Shown piece after piece: positions 47,868-58,200 of a DNA stretch of 64,000 bases; position 1 is the first letter of the stretch; each line of letters starts with the position of its first letter. The stretch spans positions 186,001-250,000 of the forward strand of contig CAVSKI010000003.1 of the NCBI GenBank assembly GCA_963728495.1. The letters are read 5' to 3'. The notes under the pieces were generated by a model, which did no database searches, was not told the DNA's origin, and saw only the letters and a list, made by a program, of their open reading frames with translations. A program made the translations under genes and the position numbers. Source of the DNA: JACVRW01 sp963728495. GTDB taxonomy: Bacteria; Actinomycetota; Thermoleophilia; Solirubrobacterales; Thermoleophilaceae.

Positions 47868-48461
47868 CCGCGCCACCATGGTGTGCATCGCCCCGCGGGT
47901 GCGGCTGACGCTCAGCCCCTGGTGGAAGCGCAGCGCCTCGAAGGTGCCCCAGGCGAATGCGGCGACGAGCGCCGCCCGCAGCGACTCGCGTTGGTCGGCG
48001 GGCGTGGCCTCGAGCTCGCGTCTGAAGACCCGTTCGACGTCGGCCCCCTTGGCGCGCCGCACGGAGGTGAGCCACCCCGCGACCACGTCAGACTCGGGCT
48101 CCATCAGCAGCGCCGCGCGACGCACGCCGGCCGCCCTCTCGAACATCGAGCAGCGCTGAGTCACGAGCGCGTCCACGCGTTCCGCCAGGGAGAGCGATGC
48201 ATCCACGGGGCGAATCGTCGGGACCACGCGCTCGTACTGCTCGCGCGCCACCGCCTCGAACAACGCCTCCCGGTCGCGAAAGTGCTGAAAGACCGAGCGC
48301 TCCGACACTCCTGCGCGCTCGGCGATCTCGGACGCGGTCGGCCGCACGCGGCCTTCGTTGAGCAAGGCGAGCAGCGCCCCAACCAGTGCCTCGCGGGTGC
48401 GCTCGGCGCGGACCGTGCGTCCATCGCGCTGTTTCGGCTCGGCCTGCATGGGGCGCATCAT
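47847..48461 (-). CDS. TetR-family transcriptional regulator
   Basis: The 204-residue protein has an N-terminal helix-turn-helix of TetR type (TREALVGALLALLNEGRVRPTASEIAERAGVSERSVFQHFRDREALFEAVA) and a helical ligand-binding C domain. The target is unknown. ATG 48461 is chosen because a palindrome starts right upstream, which would be inside the gene for the longer frame. Adjacent second ATG 48458 is also possible. Confidence 0.88.
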   Translation of the reverse strand: MMRPMQAEPKQRDGRTVRAERTREALVGALLALLNEGRVRPTASEIAERAGVSERSVFQHFRDREALFEAVAREQYERVVPTIRPVDASLSLAERVDALVTQRCSMFERAAGVRRAALLMEPESDVVAGWLTSVRRAKGADVERVFRRELEATPADQRESLRAALVAAFAWGTFEALRFHQGLSVSRTRGAMHTMVARLTGLES

Positions 48462-48480
48462 CACATTTTTCCGCAATGTG
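48462..48480. promoter_or_regulatory. Palindrome directly upstream of the TetR gene
   Basis: CACATT-TTTCCGC-AATGTG is a 19-base inverted repeat with 6-bp perfect arms, abutting the tetR start. The position and symmetry fit autorepression by the TetR product. The remaining bases to 48700 hold no gene I can support. Confidence 0.5.
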
Positions 48481-48699
48481 CGGGAACTCTTCACGGGCCA
48501 GCATTGACTCCCGCCACGGCCGATGATCAAATGCTCCTCGAGACGCGGACGGAACGCAAAGAGCGAAGCCAAGAGGTTGTAAGGCTCGCCGCGCCGCTTG
48601 CGGGCTTCGGCCCAAAAAGCGCGCACCTCGAGCGTGAAGTCCGCGTCTCATTCATTGCGCCTCGGCTTGCCGGGGCGCTTTGTCTTTGCGGGCCCCCGC

Positions 48700-49671
48700 T
48701 CAGCGCGGGCTGCGCTTCGCCATCTCGCGCTTGGCCCGCTTGCGGTAGCGGCGCACCTTCCTCAAGTTCACCCGCATCGCTGCGATACGCGACCCGGGCG
48801 GCAGCTCTAAGCCACCAACCAGCTTGTGGGGAACGAGAGACCAGGAGCCATCGGCTTCCTCGACGAGGTCGCCGCGCACCTGGAAGCTGCGCTGCCACCT
48901 GAAGTCGGGAGGATGGTCGTGGGCGGTAAGGCAGGCCGGGCCGGGCTCCCAGGGCACGCCGACAGGAGCGCCGCCGAGCCGGACACGGCGGCCCTCACGG
49001 TCCAGCTCGAGCGGCAGTCGCACCGAGAAGGGAAAGCCGTCGGGCGCGACCAGCGAAACGACTGCCCGGGGATAGAGAGCTCCCAGCTCCTGCATCCGCT
49101 CGTCCCAGGCCACCGCTTCTCCCGTCGCCGGCACATGATCCTCCAATGGCTCCTCCACATGACCGGAACGCACCTCCTCGATGTGAGCGTCGAAGAGCTG
49201 CGGCTCCACGGTCACGTCGCCGTCTCTCCAGACGTAGATGCGTTCCGGGCGCACGTGCACATACACGCGCGTTAGGTACCAGTTCAGCCACCGATCGAAG
49301 GCCTTGGGCGGCATGTCGGCCGCCGCCTCCGGCAGCTTCTCGGCGAACTCGCGGCGGTAGCGGTCGCGGTTGGCGTCGAGGTCGCGGTCGTCGACGTCAG
49401 CCGTGCCCTGCACCAGCACCTGCGGAGCGCCTTCGAGACCGCTGCCCGTGGGGTCGGAGAAGAGCATCGAGACGTGCGGGTTCGCCTGTGCGTCGTTCGC
49501 CTTCTTGGGATAACCGAGTCCGGTGGTCACGTCGATGCAGGGGTCGCCGGGCCGGTAGTACGGGGTCAGGGGCCACGTGATCGGCTGCCCGCGCCGGTCG
49601 ATCGAAGTGAACTCGGTGGTGATGAACCGGGCGAAGACCTGCTGAATCTCGGGCGGGAGCGTGGCGGTCAT
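48700..49671 (-). CDS. Pyridoxamine 5'-phosphate oxidase-fold protein
   Basis: The 323-residue protein starts with a split beta-barrel flavin/F420-binding domain (FITTEFTSIDRRGQPITWPLTPYYRPGD ... ANPHVSMLFSDPTGSG). A second related barrel-like domain follows in the C-terminal half (ERMQELGALYPRAVVSLVAPDGFPFSVRLPLE) with a basic tail. Family members are flavin or F420-dependent reductases or haem-related proteins. The substrate is unknown. ATG 49671 is preferred over TTG 49683. Confidence 0.78.
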   Translation of the reverse strand: MTATLPPEIQQVFARFITTEFTSIDRRGQPITWPLTPYYRPGDPCIDVTTGLGYPKKANDAQANPHVSMLFSDPTGSGLEGAPQVLVQGTADVDDRDLDANRDRYRREFAEKLPEAAADMPPKAFDRWLNWYLTRVYVHVRPERIYVWRDGDVTVEPQLFDAHIEEVRSGHVEEPLEDHVPATGEAVAWDERMQELGALYPRAVVSLVAPDGFPFSVRLPLELDREGRRVRLGGAPVGVPWEPGPACLTAHDHPPDFRWQRSFQVRGDLVEEADGSWSLVPHKLVGGLELPPGSRIAAMRVNLRKVRRYRKRAKREMAKRSPR

Positions 49672-49768
49672 GGCGCGATTCAAACATACGGCCAGATCGT
49701 CCGCGGGCGGCGCGTGCGACTCGTCCAGTGCCGCCTCGCGCCGATAAAGAGGGGAGCCGTCCCAACCG

Positions 49769-51217
49769 ATGGCGCAACTCGAGAGCCGCTTCGTGATTGC
49801 CCGTTTCCGCCATCAGTGGTCGTGCTTCTCTTCGCAGCAGGGATCCCTGCTCGTAGAGGTGATGGTCGGCACGCTGGTGCTCGGAATCACCACACTCGCC
49901 GTGCTGTCGGGACTGGACGGCGCACAGGACACCGGCGCCAGAAACAAGGCCCGCTCGGAGTACTCCGTGCTGGCCCAGCAGGACATCGAACGCCTGCGCT
50001 CAAAGCCGATCACCTCGCTCTCCAACTACAACGAGACGCGCTTGGTGAAGGTCGGCACCGTTGACTACACCGTCACCTCGGAGACCGAATGGGTCCGCGA
50101 CTCCAGCGGCGTTGTCTCCTGCACCGACGACAACACCCAGGCGGAGTACATGAAGGTCAGCTCGACGGTCACCTCGCCGAGCGACACCCAGCAGACACCG
50201 ACCAAGGAGACCACCCTGCTCACGCCCGCGCCGGGGGCCTTCAGCGCCACCAGCGGGACCGCGGCCGTGCTGCTCACCGATCGCGACGCCAACCCGCTGC
50301 CCGGCGTGACCGTGGCTCTCAGCGGGCTGGGATCGTTCTCGGATACCACCAACGCGCTCGGCTGCGCGATCTTCGGCTACATACCGTCCGGCAGCTACAC
50401 GGCGCAGGTGAGCGCCGGCGTGACCTGGGCCAGCGAGGTGCCCGCCACCGCGCCGGTGACGGTGAACCCGGCCCGCACGACGCTCTCCCAGATCGAGATC
50501 GAGTCGCCCGCCTCACTGCGAGCGCATTTCGAGACTCCCTCCGGCACGGCGACTGACTGGTCACGGCTCACGGTCGCCCACGCCAAGCTCCCCGCGGGCC
50601 GAAAGATCTTCCCCAGCGCCACCGCGACTACGCGCCAGAGCTCGATCGACGCCGCCAGCCTCTTCCCCCACCACGACGGCTACGGCGTGTACGCCGGGAG
50701 TTGCCTGCGCAACAACCCCGCGTTCTGGAGATCGGATTACTTCCAGCCGGGGGTCAACGGCTACATCGAGCTCGATCCGGGCGACAACCTGACCGACATC
50801 GACGTGACCATGCCGACGCTCACGGTCAACTTCAGCAAGCGCAACCTGGCCGGCAGCCGGTACCGGATCCAGATCAAGCAGGTGGACGGCACCGGCTGTG
50901 CGGAGAACATGTGGCAGCACACGGTGCCCGCGGCCACCGCCCAGACCGACACCAACGAGGTGTTCACCTTCCAGCTGCCGTTCGGCCGCTACAAGGTGTG
51001 CATCGACGACGGCACTCGCTTTCGTCAGAGCAGCAACGGCTCCAACAGCTCGCACTACCCGAGCGGCCCGGCCTACGCCGACCTGAGCAGCTCCAGCCCC
51101 TCGGCCCACAACCTCACCCCGACGGGGCCCCCGCTCGAGCCGACCGACGCCGTGAGCCTCACCGGCAGCAACCCGGGGTCGTCGGGCACCTGCGAGCTGA
51201 CCATGTCGGGCTGGTGA
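49769..51217 (+). CDS. Type IV pilin-like protein with large extracellular domain (PilV-like)
   Basis: The 482-residue protein has a prepilin signal: QQG followed by SLLVEVMVGTLVLGITTLAVL, with Glu at position +5 after the Gly cleavage site and a single hydrophobic helix. The extracellular part has a carboxypeptidase-regulatory-like/Ig-like repeat (PLPGVTVALSGLGSFSDTTNALGCAIFGYIPSGSYTAQV) and Cys-containing Ser/Thr-rich C terminus. Pseudopilins of this type form minor pilus or secretion tips. It heads a three-gene operon, with the stop and next start sharing one base. No prepilin peptidase or assembly ATPase is in the window. Confidence 0.75.
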   Translation: MAQLESRFVIARFRHQWSCFSSQQGSLLVEVMVGTLVLGITTLAVLSGLDGAQDTGARNKARSEYSVLAQQDIERLRSKPITSLSNYNETRLVKVGTVDYTVTSETEWVRDSSGVVSCTDDNTQAEYMKVSSTVTSPSDTQQTPTKETTLLTPAPGAFSATSGTAAVLLTDRDANPLPGVTVALSGLGSFSDTTNALGCAIFGYIPSGSYTAQVSAGVTWASEVPATAPVTVNPARTTLSQIEIESPASLRAHFETPSGTATDWSRLTVAHAKLPAGRKIFPSATATTRQSSIDAASLFPHHDGYGVYAGSCLRNNPAFWRSDYFQPGVNGYIELDPGDNLTDIDVTMPTLTVNFSKRNLAGSRYRIQIKQVDGTGCAENMWQHTVPAATAQTDTNEVFTFQLPFGRYKVCIDDGTRFRQSSNGSNSSHYPSGPAYADLSSSSPSAHNLTPTGPPLEPTDAVSLTGSNPGSSGTCELTMSGW

Positions 51218-51907
51218 TGGCCGCGCCCGGAGGACATCACGAGGGCGGCTTCGCCCTCACCGAGCTGCTGGTGGCCATGACGGTCGGCCTGATCGTCCTG
51301 CTGGCGGCGTTTCTGCTGCTCGACCGCGCGCACTCCGCATCGCGGGAAATCTCCGACCGTCAGGACGCCGTGCAGCGCGGCAGGCAGGCGACGGAGTACC
51401 TGACGCGCCAGATCCGCTCCCAGGTCTGCCTGGGCAACACCACCGAGCCGATCACCGACGGCAGCGCGAATCAGGTGACCTTCTACGCCGACCTCAGCGA
51501 CGGCAGCAAGAACGTCGAGCGCCGGACGATCACCTACGACCCCGTGGCGAAGAGGATCACCGAGCAGGTGTTCCCCGGCGTCGGTGTCTACCCCGACCTG
51601 ACCTTCGCGGCCACACCGGCCGAAACGCGCATCCTGCTCACCAAGGTGGAGGGCGTGACCAGCCCCACCACTCACTTCCTGCGCTACTACGCCTTCGATC
51701 CCGGCGGCGGCCCGGGCGCGCTGCGCGAGTTGCCCGTACCGCTGACCGCAATCGGACCTGCCCCTCGTGGTGATGGTCAAGCTTGCGTTCGTGGCGCTGC
51801 CCGAAGGACCGCGGCCGCGCGATCGCGACGCCACCACGTTCCACAACGACGTCTACGTCCGCCTCGCCAACCCCACGGTGCCGACCGAAGGACCGCGATG
51901 TCTCTGA
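51217..51907 (+). CDS. Pilin-like protein (PilW-like), apparent +1 frameshift
   Basis: The N terminus has a prepilin signal GGFALTELLVAMTVGLIVLLAAFLLL with Glu at +5 and a following coiled-coil-like helix. The frame of the start continues to about 51750. The continuation DLPLVVMVKLAFVALPEGP ... VYVRLANPTVPTEGPRCL is in the next frame. Dropping one G at 51754-51755 gives a 229-residue protein ending at 51907. Without the fix the frame would run into the next gene. It is likely a minor pseudopilin of the operon. Confidence 0.72.
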
Positions 51908-53472
51908 AGCTGCGCTGCCAGCAGGGCTTCACCACGGTCACCCTCATGGGCGTGCTCGCGGTCGGTGGGCTGCTCGTGGCCGCGGGCTTCGCGGCGGTGG
52001 ACGGGGACATCGGCCTGACGCGCGAGGACCAGGACTACAAGCAGTCCTACGGTGCGGCAGAGGGCGGGCTGCAGTGGTATCTCAACCGCATGGGCCAGGA
52101 CAACAACTTCTACGTCCGCTGCGCCAACGTGCCGGCTCCGAACGCCACCGAGTTCGCTCCGGTGAACCTGAAGTGGAGCGGGTCGGGAGCGGACCCACGA
52201 GTGTGGCGCAAGCTGCCTGGCGAGCAGGCCGAATACACCGTCGAGCTGATCCCCGCGCCGGGGTTCTCGAACTGCATACAGAACAACCAGTATTCGATGG
52301 TCGATCCCAACGGGAACCTGACTCTCCGGGTCACCGGCCGCTCCCGGGGGGAGTACCGGACCGTCCTGGCCACGCTGCGCCGGGCCAACTTCATCGACTT
52401 CATCTACTTCACCGACTTCGAGACGCTCGATCCGGCCGCCTATGCCGACCAGGACGACACCGACCGAGCCGCAGTCGAATGCGCCCGCTACCGGGCGCTT
52501 CGCACCTCGTTCTGCACGGAGATCCAGTTCACGGCCACCGACGTGATCAACGGGCCCTTCCACACCAACGACAACCTGCGCATATGCGGCAACGCGACCT
52601 TCGGGCGCAACACGCGCGACCTGATCGAGATCAGTGGCGACCCTTCGTGGGTCAACGGCGGCTGCACGGCCAGCCCCAACATCGTGGGCACGCTCGTACC
52701 CCGCGCGACCCCGCTCGACCTGCCGCCCTCCAACGCGGCCCTCGAAACCGTGGTCCTGCCGGGCTACAAGTTCCAGGGACGCACGCGAATTCAGCTCAAC
52801 GGCACGACCATGTCGGTCACCACCGGCTACACCACCGCCAATCCCAGCGGTACGACAACGACGATGGCGCTGCCCTCGAACGGCGTGATCTACGTGGACA
52901 ACTCGCTCTCGGGCAGCTGCTCGGGCGGGTACGTGCGCGAGCAGCGCTACAGCGGGCTCGGCGCCGGCTCTCCGTCCTCCTGCGGCAACGCGTGGGTGAG
53001 CGGCACGTACAACAGCGACCTCACGATCGGCGCGGACAACGACGTGATCGTCGAGAACAACCTCGTCCGCGGGAACGACGGCGTGCTGCTCGGGCTGATC
53101 GCCAACAACTTCGTTCGCGTCTATCACCCGGTTAATCACGACCTGGACGAGGTCAACGGCTGCGCCAACACGGGAAGTACCGCGGGCCGCCGGATCGACG
53201 CCGCCATCCTGGCCCTGCGGCACTCGTTCATCCACGACAACTGGTTCTGCGGCGCCCCGACCGGCGACCTGACGGTGTTCGGGGCTATCGCCCAGCAGTT
53301 CCGCGGGCCGGTCGGCACCGGTTCCGGCGCCAGCATCTCCACCGGGTTCCGCAAGGAGTACGTGTACAACGACCGCCTGCGCTACCGCGAGCCGCCCTAT
53401 TTCCTCGATCCCGTGCAGGCCTCCTGGCGGATCTCGCGCGAGACCGAGCAGGTGCCGGCAGTCAAGCCCTGA
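51898..53472 (+). CDS. Large PilX-like pilin-related protein
   Basis: The 524-residue protein starts MSLKLRCQQGFTTVTLMGVLAVGGLLVAAGF, a prepilin-like segment in which position +5 is Thr instead of Glu. A long extracellular domain follows (DFIYFTDFETLDPA..., CNTN-like Cys pairs, Ser/Thr/Gly-rich repeats and YVDNSLSGSCSGGYV). DUF4900/PilX-like proteins have a similar layout. Its ATG lies ten bases before the pilW stop. The domain may act as an adhesin or cap. Confidence 0.7.
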   Translation: MSLKLRCQQGFTTVTLMGVLAVGGLLVAAGFAAVDGDIGLTREDQDYKQSYGAAEGGLQWYLNRMGQDNNFYVRCANVPAPNATEFAPVNLKWSGSGADPRVWRKLPGEQAEYTVELIPAPGFSNCIQNNQYSMVDPNGNLTLRVTGRSRGEYRTVLATLRRANFIDFIYFTDFETLDPAAYADQDDTDRAAVECARYRALRTSFCTEIQFTATDVINGPFHTNDNLRICGNATFGRNTRDLIEISGDPSWVNGGCTASPNIVGTLVPRATPLDLPPSNAALETVVLPGYKFQGRTRIQLNGTTMSVTTGYTTANPSGTTTTMALPSNGVIYVDNSLSGSCSGGYVREQRYSGLGAGSPSSCGNAWVSGTYNSDLTIGADNDVIVENNLVRGNDGVLLGLIANNFVRVYHPVNHDLDEVNGCANTGSTAGRRIDAAILALRHSFIHDNWFCGAPTGDLTVFGAIAQQFRGPVGTGSGASISTGFRKEYVYNDRLRYREPPYFLDPVQASWRISRETEQVPAVKP

Positions 53473-54262
53473 CGGTCGCCTCAGGCGACAGGAAATCGAT
53501 CAGCTCGCCGGCCACGAGCTCGGGCCCGCTCACCGCCCCACCGTGTCCGTGGCCCTCGAGCGGGTGCACGCGGACGTTGGCCAGCGCCGCCGCATATGCC
53601 TCGGTGGAGTCACGAGCCCATTGGGGGCTCTCCGAGCCGAGCAGCATCAGGCAGCTGGAGCTCAGTGAGCTCAGCTCCAGGCTGTCGAGCGTGAGCGCGT
53701 GCTCCGCCCGAAGTTCGCGCGGCACCGTTGGCGCCGCGGCCAGGCGCTGTGCCCATGCGGGAGTCTCTTGAAGAGCGTCTATCTCGGCCTGTGTGTAGCC
53801 CCCGACGTCGCGCAGGAACTCGCGCATCGCGGCCGGGCGGTCACCGCCCTCCAACCGGACCTCGAAGCGCTCGATCCAGGCTTGATCGGCCAGCACGCCG
53901 CCCATCGGGGGCTCGTACAACACGAGCCTCTGGAGCTCGGGCAAAAGCGCGGCCGCTCCCGCCGCCACGAGCGCGCCGTAGGAATGGCCGAAGAGCAGAG
54001 CGCCCTCGCCCGCCTGGCTCACCACCGCAGCCACGTCGGCGAACTCTCGATCTATCGAGTACGGCGACCCACCGTCGCCCGAATCGCCCCGTCCGCGGCG
54101 GTCTATCGCCGTAACCGTGAAGCGAGCCTCGAGCAGCGGACGCAGCTGGTCGAAGCCCGAGCGCGCGGCGCCCGCACCGTGCACCAGCACCAGCGCGGGC
54201 CCCTCGCCGGAGACCTCACAGGCGATCGGAACGGCGTCAGGCGAGGCGACGTGGCGCAGCAC
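53462..54262 (-). CDS. Alpha/beta hydrolase
   Basis: The 266-residue protein has the oxyanion block LVHGAGAARSGFD, nucleophile GHSYGALVAAG and the histidine EGHGHGGAVSG at the C terminus. It is an esterase-like or haloperoxidase-like enzyme. GTG 54262 follows TAGCCT by six bases. Its end overlaps the pilX-like gene by 11 bases. Confidence 0.86.
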   Translation of the reverse strand: MLRHVASPDAVPIACEVSGEGPALVLVHGAGAARSGFDQLRPLLEARFTVTAIDRRGRGDSGDGGSPYSIDREFADVAAVVSQAGEGALLFGHSYGALVAAGAAALLPELQRLVLYEPPMGGVLADQAWIERFEVRLEGGDRPAAMREFLRDVGGYTQAEIDALQETPAWAQRLAAAPTVPRELRAEHALTLDSLELSSLSSSCLMLLGSESPQWARDSTEAYAAALANVRVHPLEGHGHGGAVSGPELVAGELIDFLSPEATVRA

Positions 54263-54271
54263 GCCGCGAGG

Positions 54272-54766
54272 CTAGCGGGTGCAGCCGGGCCGGCCCCAGA
54301 GGCCCCGACCGGCGGCGCGGGCCCGGCGCGCCGCCCTCGTGAAGCGCTCGGCGAACTCCACGTTGGGGGGGACGGTGAGAACCTGCGCGAATCCGCGCCG
54401 GACGAGCAGCAGGTTGAGGAAGCGGCCTCCGTCGAGGTAGACGTAGGCCAGCGCGCGGCCGTAGCGGTCGCGCTCCTCGGTCCCGAGGCGGTAGCGCACG
54501 GTGCTGCCGAGTGGCAGCGTCCGCTCGACGAAGGCCGACGCCTGGCGCCCGTAGCACTCATCGTCGCCGTAGACCTCCGGCGTGTCGACGCCGATCAGGC
54601 GCACCTTGCCGATGCCGGAGAGCCAGAGCGTGTCGCCGTCCGTGTGCTTGGTCACCCGGGCCGAGGTGCGGCCCTGCCGAGGCTCGCTGTTCTGCTCGAT
54701 CGAGATCTCACAGCCGCTGATCGCGGCCGCGAGCGCCAGACCAGCGGCTAGTTGTCGGAGCCCAAT
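54272..54766 (-). CDS. Thermonuclease-family (SNase) protein, lipoprotein-like
   Basis: The protein has the staphylococcal-nuclease fold motif VTKHTDGDTLWL, VRLIGVDTPEV, GTEERDRYGRALAYVYLDG and NLLLVRRGFAQV, all present in secreted SNase proteins. The N terminus (LAAGLALAAAISGC) looks like a lipoprotein signal with a lipobox. No ATG, GTG or TTG is available at a reasonable place. ATT 54766 or CTG 54775-54778 would have to serve as start, or a base is missing. The N terminus is therefore uncertain. Confidence 0.65.
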   Translation of the reverse strand: MGLRQLAAGLALAAAISGCEISIEQNSEPRQGRTSARVTKHTDGDTLWLSGIGKVRLIGVDTPEVYGDDECYGRQASAFVERTLPLGSTVRYRLGTEERDRYGRALAYVYLDGGRFLNLLLVRRGFAQVLTVPPNVEFAERFTRAARRARAAGRGLWGRPGCTR

Positions 54767-55203
54767 CTGTCCCAGCAGTACAGCTCCACCGCCTCCGCGG
54801 CGAGCTCCCTCAAACGCGCGTCGGAGAGCCAGGGCAGCACGGTCCCGAGCGCCTGCTCCTCGCTGACGCCCGCCTCGAAGGCGTCGTCGCCCTTGAATCC
54901 GGCGGCGATGCGCAGCGCCTCGCGCCGGTGCTCGCCCAAGCGGGCGAAGGCGCCGAGCAGGAAGTCCTTGTTGGCGATCGGCTGACCGACCTCGAGCGAC
55001 GCGTGCCACGCCGCCAGGATGGAGAGGTCGTCGTCGTCCAGTTCGTCGACGGCCTTGGCGTAGTGGACCTGCAGCTCGTCGTCGGGAATCTCGTCAACCC
55101 ACGCGCGGACCACTTCGCCGAGCAGCTGACGCCGGGCCTCGCGCCCGACGCTTTCCGCCACGACCCTGATCGCTTCCTGAGGTTCGATGAAGCAGAGAGA
55201 CAT
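54748..55203 (-). CDS. Hypothetical helical protein
   Basis: The 151-residue acidic protein (MSLCFIEPQEAIRVVAESVG ... WAHASLEVGQPIANKDFLLGAFARLGEHRREALRIAAGF) is mainly helical with no membrane segment. I recognise no family. ATG 55203 has GAGGGC upstream. Its 3' end overlaps the proposed SNase start region. Confidence 0.6.
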   Translation of the reverse strand: MSLCFIEPQEAIRVVAESVGREARRQLLGEVVRAWVDEIPDDELQVHYAKAVDELDDDDLSILAAWHASLEVGQPIANKDFLLGAFARLGEHRREALRIAAGFKGDDAFEAGVSEEQALGTVLPWLSDARLRELAAEAVELYCWDRLGSDN

Positions 55204-55247
55204 ACGCCCTCGCTCTCTTCCGTTTCGCACAGTGGGTTGGTCGCAGC

Positions 55248-58200
55248 CTAGGCCCGCGACCTGACGGAACGGTCGGGCTGGGGCTCCGCGAGTGTGTGCT
55301 CTTCACTCCAGGAGCACAGGGCGGGACGGCCCGGGCAGTCGGCACAGAGCTCTCGGTGCGGTTGAGCGGTGGGCACGAAGCGACCGTCGACCACTCCGCC
55401 GGCCAGCTCTAGCAGCTCGCCCTCGAGGCGACCGAGGTCGGCCGTCTCGAAGCTCGCCCCGGCCAGCTCGCCCGGGCGCTCGAGATAGCAATGCACCACC
55501 TCGACCCGCTCCGCCCCCGAGCGCAGGCCGGCCAGCGCGTAAACGAGACGCTGGGTGGAGTACGAGCCGGCGGTCAGCTCCACGGGGTCGCGGCCGTCCA
55601 GAACGTCGCTCTTGTAGTCCACCACCAGCAGCTCCGAGTCCTCTGCCGCGTGCACGTCGACCACCCCGTTGAGCAGCAGGCTGCGCCCTCCGGCGCCGGG
55701 AGGGGTGAGCGTGAAGGCAAAGGGCAGCTCCAGGCGGACGCGGCGCGCGCCGGCGATCCGCCCGCACAGGTCGCTCGCCACGAAGCGCTCGACCATCGCG
55801 CGCAGGTCCTCGACCTCGTCGGCGCGCACGACGGCCCCGTGGCTCTCGATCAGCTGGGCCACCCCGCCCTCGGAGGGAACGCGCGGCCGGCGGAAGTCGA
55901 GATCCTCGAGCAGCTGGTGCACGAGCGTGCCGCGCAGCAGGGCGCCCAGCCCCGCGCCCTGCTCCGCGTCGGCGGCGAACGGCGCCTCCACCCGCGGGAG
56001 GCGCAGCGCCCTTTCGAGGTAGAAGCGGTAGGAGCAGCGCCGGTAATCCTCGAGCGAGGAGTAGGAGAGGCGGCTGACCGCCAGCGCCCGCGGGGCCGGC
56101 AGAGTGGCCAGGCCGAGCTCCTGCTGGGCCTCGCCCCCGGCCGGCTCGGGTTCGGGCCTGGTGGGATGGCGCTCGGGCGCGGGCAACAGCTCCTCGACGT
56201 TGCCGGGCCGGAGGTCGATACGGCGCACGCCCTCACCAGCGAAGCCCGGCAGCATCCAGCGCATCGGCTCCTTCATGTCCTCGGCCGGCGGCAGGGACTC
56301 GAGGTCGGTGGCGCCGCTGAGCACCAGGTGCTGCTGAGCGCGCGTGACGGCCACGTAGAAGATGCGCTTCTCCTCCTCCTCGCCGACCCGCTTCTGTTGC
56401 GCCTTGATGCGCTCGAGCTCGGTGCTGTCGACCGCGCCGCCGCCGATCGAGGCCAAGCGCAGGCCGAGGCTGCCGTCGTCGGAGATGCGCAGCGAGCCGT
56501 AGTCCTCGCGGCCGTCCTTGCCGAGGTCGCCCACGCACACCACGGGAAACTCGAGGCCCTTGGCGCGGTGGATGGTCATCAGGCGCACCGCGTCGAGCGC
56601 CTCGGCCTCCAACGGGGCCTCGCCCTCACGCGGCTGCGCGGCGTCGCGCTCGGCCAGCGTGTCGATGAAGCCGCGCAGGTCGCGGCCCTCCTCGGCCTCG
56701 TACTCGCGTGCCATCCGCATCAGCTTGCGGACGTTGGCCATGCGCCGGCCGCCCGCGGGCAGCGACAGCACGTGCCGGTCGTAGCCGGTCTCGCTGATGG
56801 CGCGATGGATCAGGGTCTCCAGCGAGACCTGTGGCGCCGAGCGGCGCTCGGCCTCGAACAGGGTCACGAAACGCTCGAGCCGGCGTCGGTCGCGATCGGG
56901 GAGCTCGCCGCTCAGCCCGTTGAGCTCCGAGACCGTCCACCACACGTCGCGCCGCGTCTCTCGGGCGTGCAGGCCGATCAGCGCCACGGCGTCGAGCGAC
57001 AACCCGGCCAGCGGCGACGAGAGCATGCTGTACACGGCCAGCTCGTCGCGCGGATTGGCCAGCGCCGCCAGCCAGTGGCGCAGGTCGGCCACCTGCTGCT
57101 GGGCCCAATAGCCCCGCCCGCCGACCACGTGGGTGGGGATGCCGCGCTCCTCGAGCGCGCGCTCGTAGAAGCCCATGCTGGTGGTGGCGCGCAGCAGCAG
57201 CACGATGTCGCGCCACTGCCAGCCCCCCTCGGCCCGCAGTGCCTCGATGTGGCTGGCGAGCAGGCGCGCCTCGGCCGCCCGCCAGATCGTGGCGCCGTGC
57301 ATGGCCGCCCCGAACGGGTCCTCGGAGCCCAGCTCCTCCTCCCAGCGCTGCTTGCTCTTGTCGGTCACCAGCAGATCGACGCACGGCTGCACGCGCGGGG
57401 GCACGTCTCGCGCGCCCTCGGCCTCGCGCAGCGGCTCGAAGCTGTCGCCCCAGGCCAGCGCAAAGCAGCGGTCGATCTGCTCGAGCAGCTCGCCTCGGCT
57501 GCGGAAGTTGACCGTGATGCTCTCCGCGCGGCCCGCCTCGGCTGCTCGGGCCCAGTGGCCGCGGAAGACCTCGACGTCGGCGTTGCGAAAGCCGTAGATC
57601 GACTGGTTCTCGTCGCCCACGCGGAAGACGTTGTCGCGCTCGAGCTGCACGATCAGCTCGTTCTGGAGCGGGTTCGTGTCCTGGAACTCGTCCACGAGCA
57701 CGTGGGTGAAGCGCTCCGCGTATTGATTGCGCAGGCCCTCGTCGCCGGCGAGAAGGTCGCGCGCGATCAGCTCGAGGTCCTCGAAGTCGAGGCCCGACCG
57801 GACCCGCTTGCCGCGCTCGTAGCGCTCCCCGTAGAGGTCGAGCAGCACGCGCACCATGGTGTGGACTCGGTACTCGCGCTCGGCCCGGCATAGCCCCTCA
57901 TAGGAGTCGAGCGCCTGGCGGTACTCGTCGCAGGGCGAGGTGCAGAGCGCCTTTGCGTTGCCGGCCAGGGTGAGCTTGTCCAGGTCGGCCGGATCCGCCA
58001 GCTCCGCGGGCGGCACGCGCTCCAGGATCGCCAGGCAGCGTTCGAGCCGCGCGATGGCGGCGGCCACGGCCTTGCCCGCTCCCGCGCCACCGAGCTCGGC
58101 CGCCGCGGCGCGCGCGGCGGCCTCGAGACGCTCGCGCTGTCCGTCGATGCGGGGCGGCTGGGCCTCTTCCAGGACCGGTCGGCGATCGCCCCGGCTGCGC

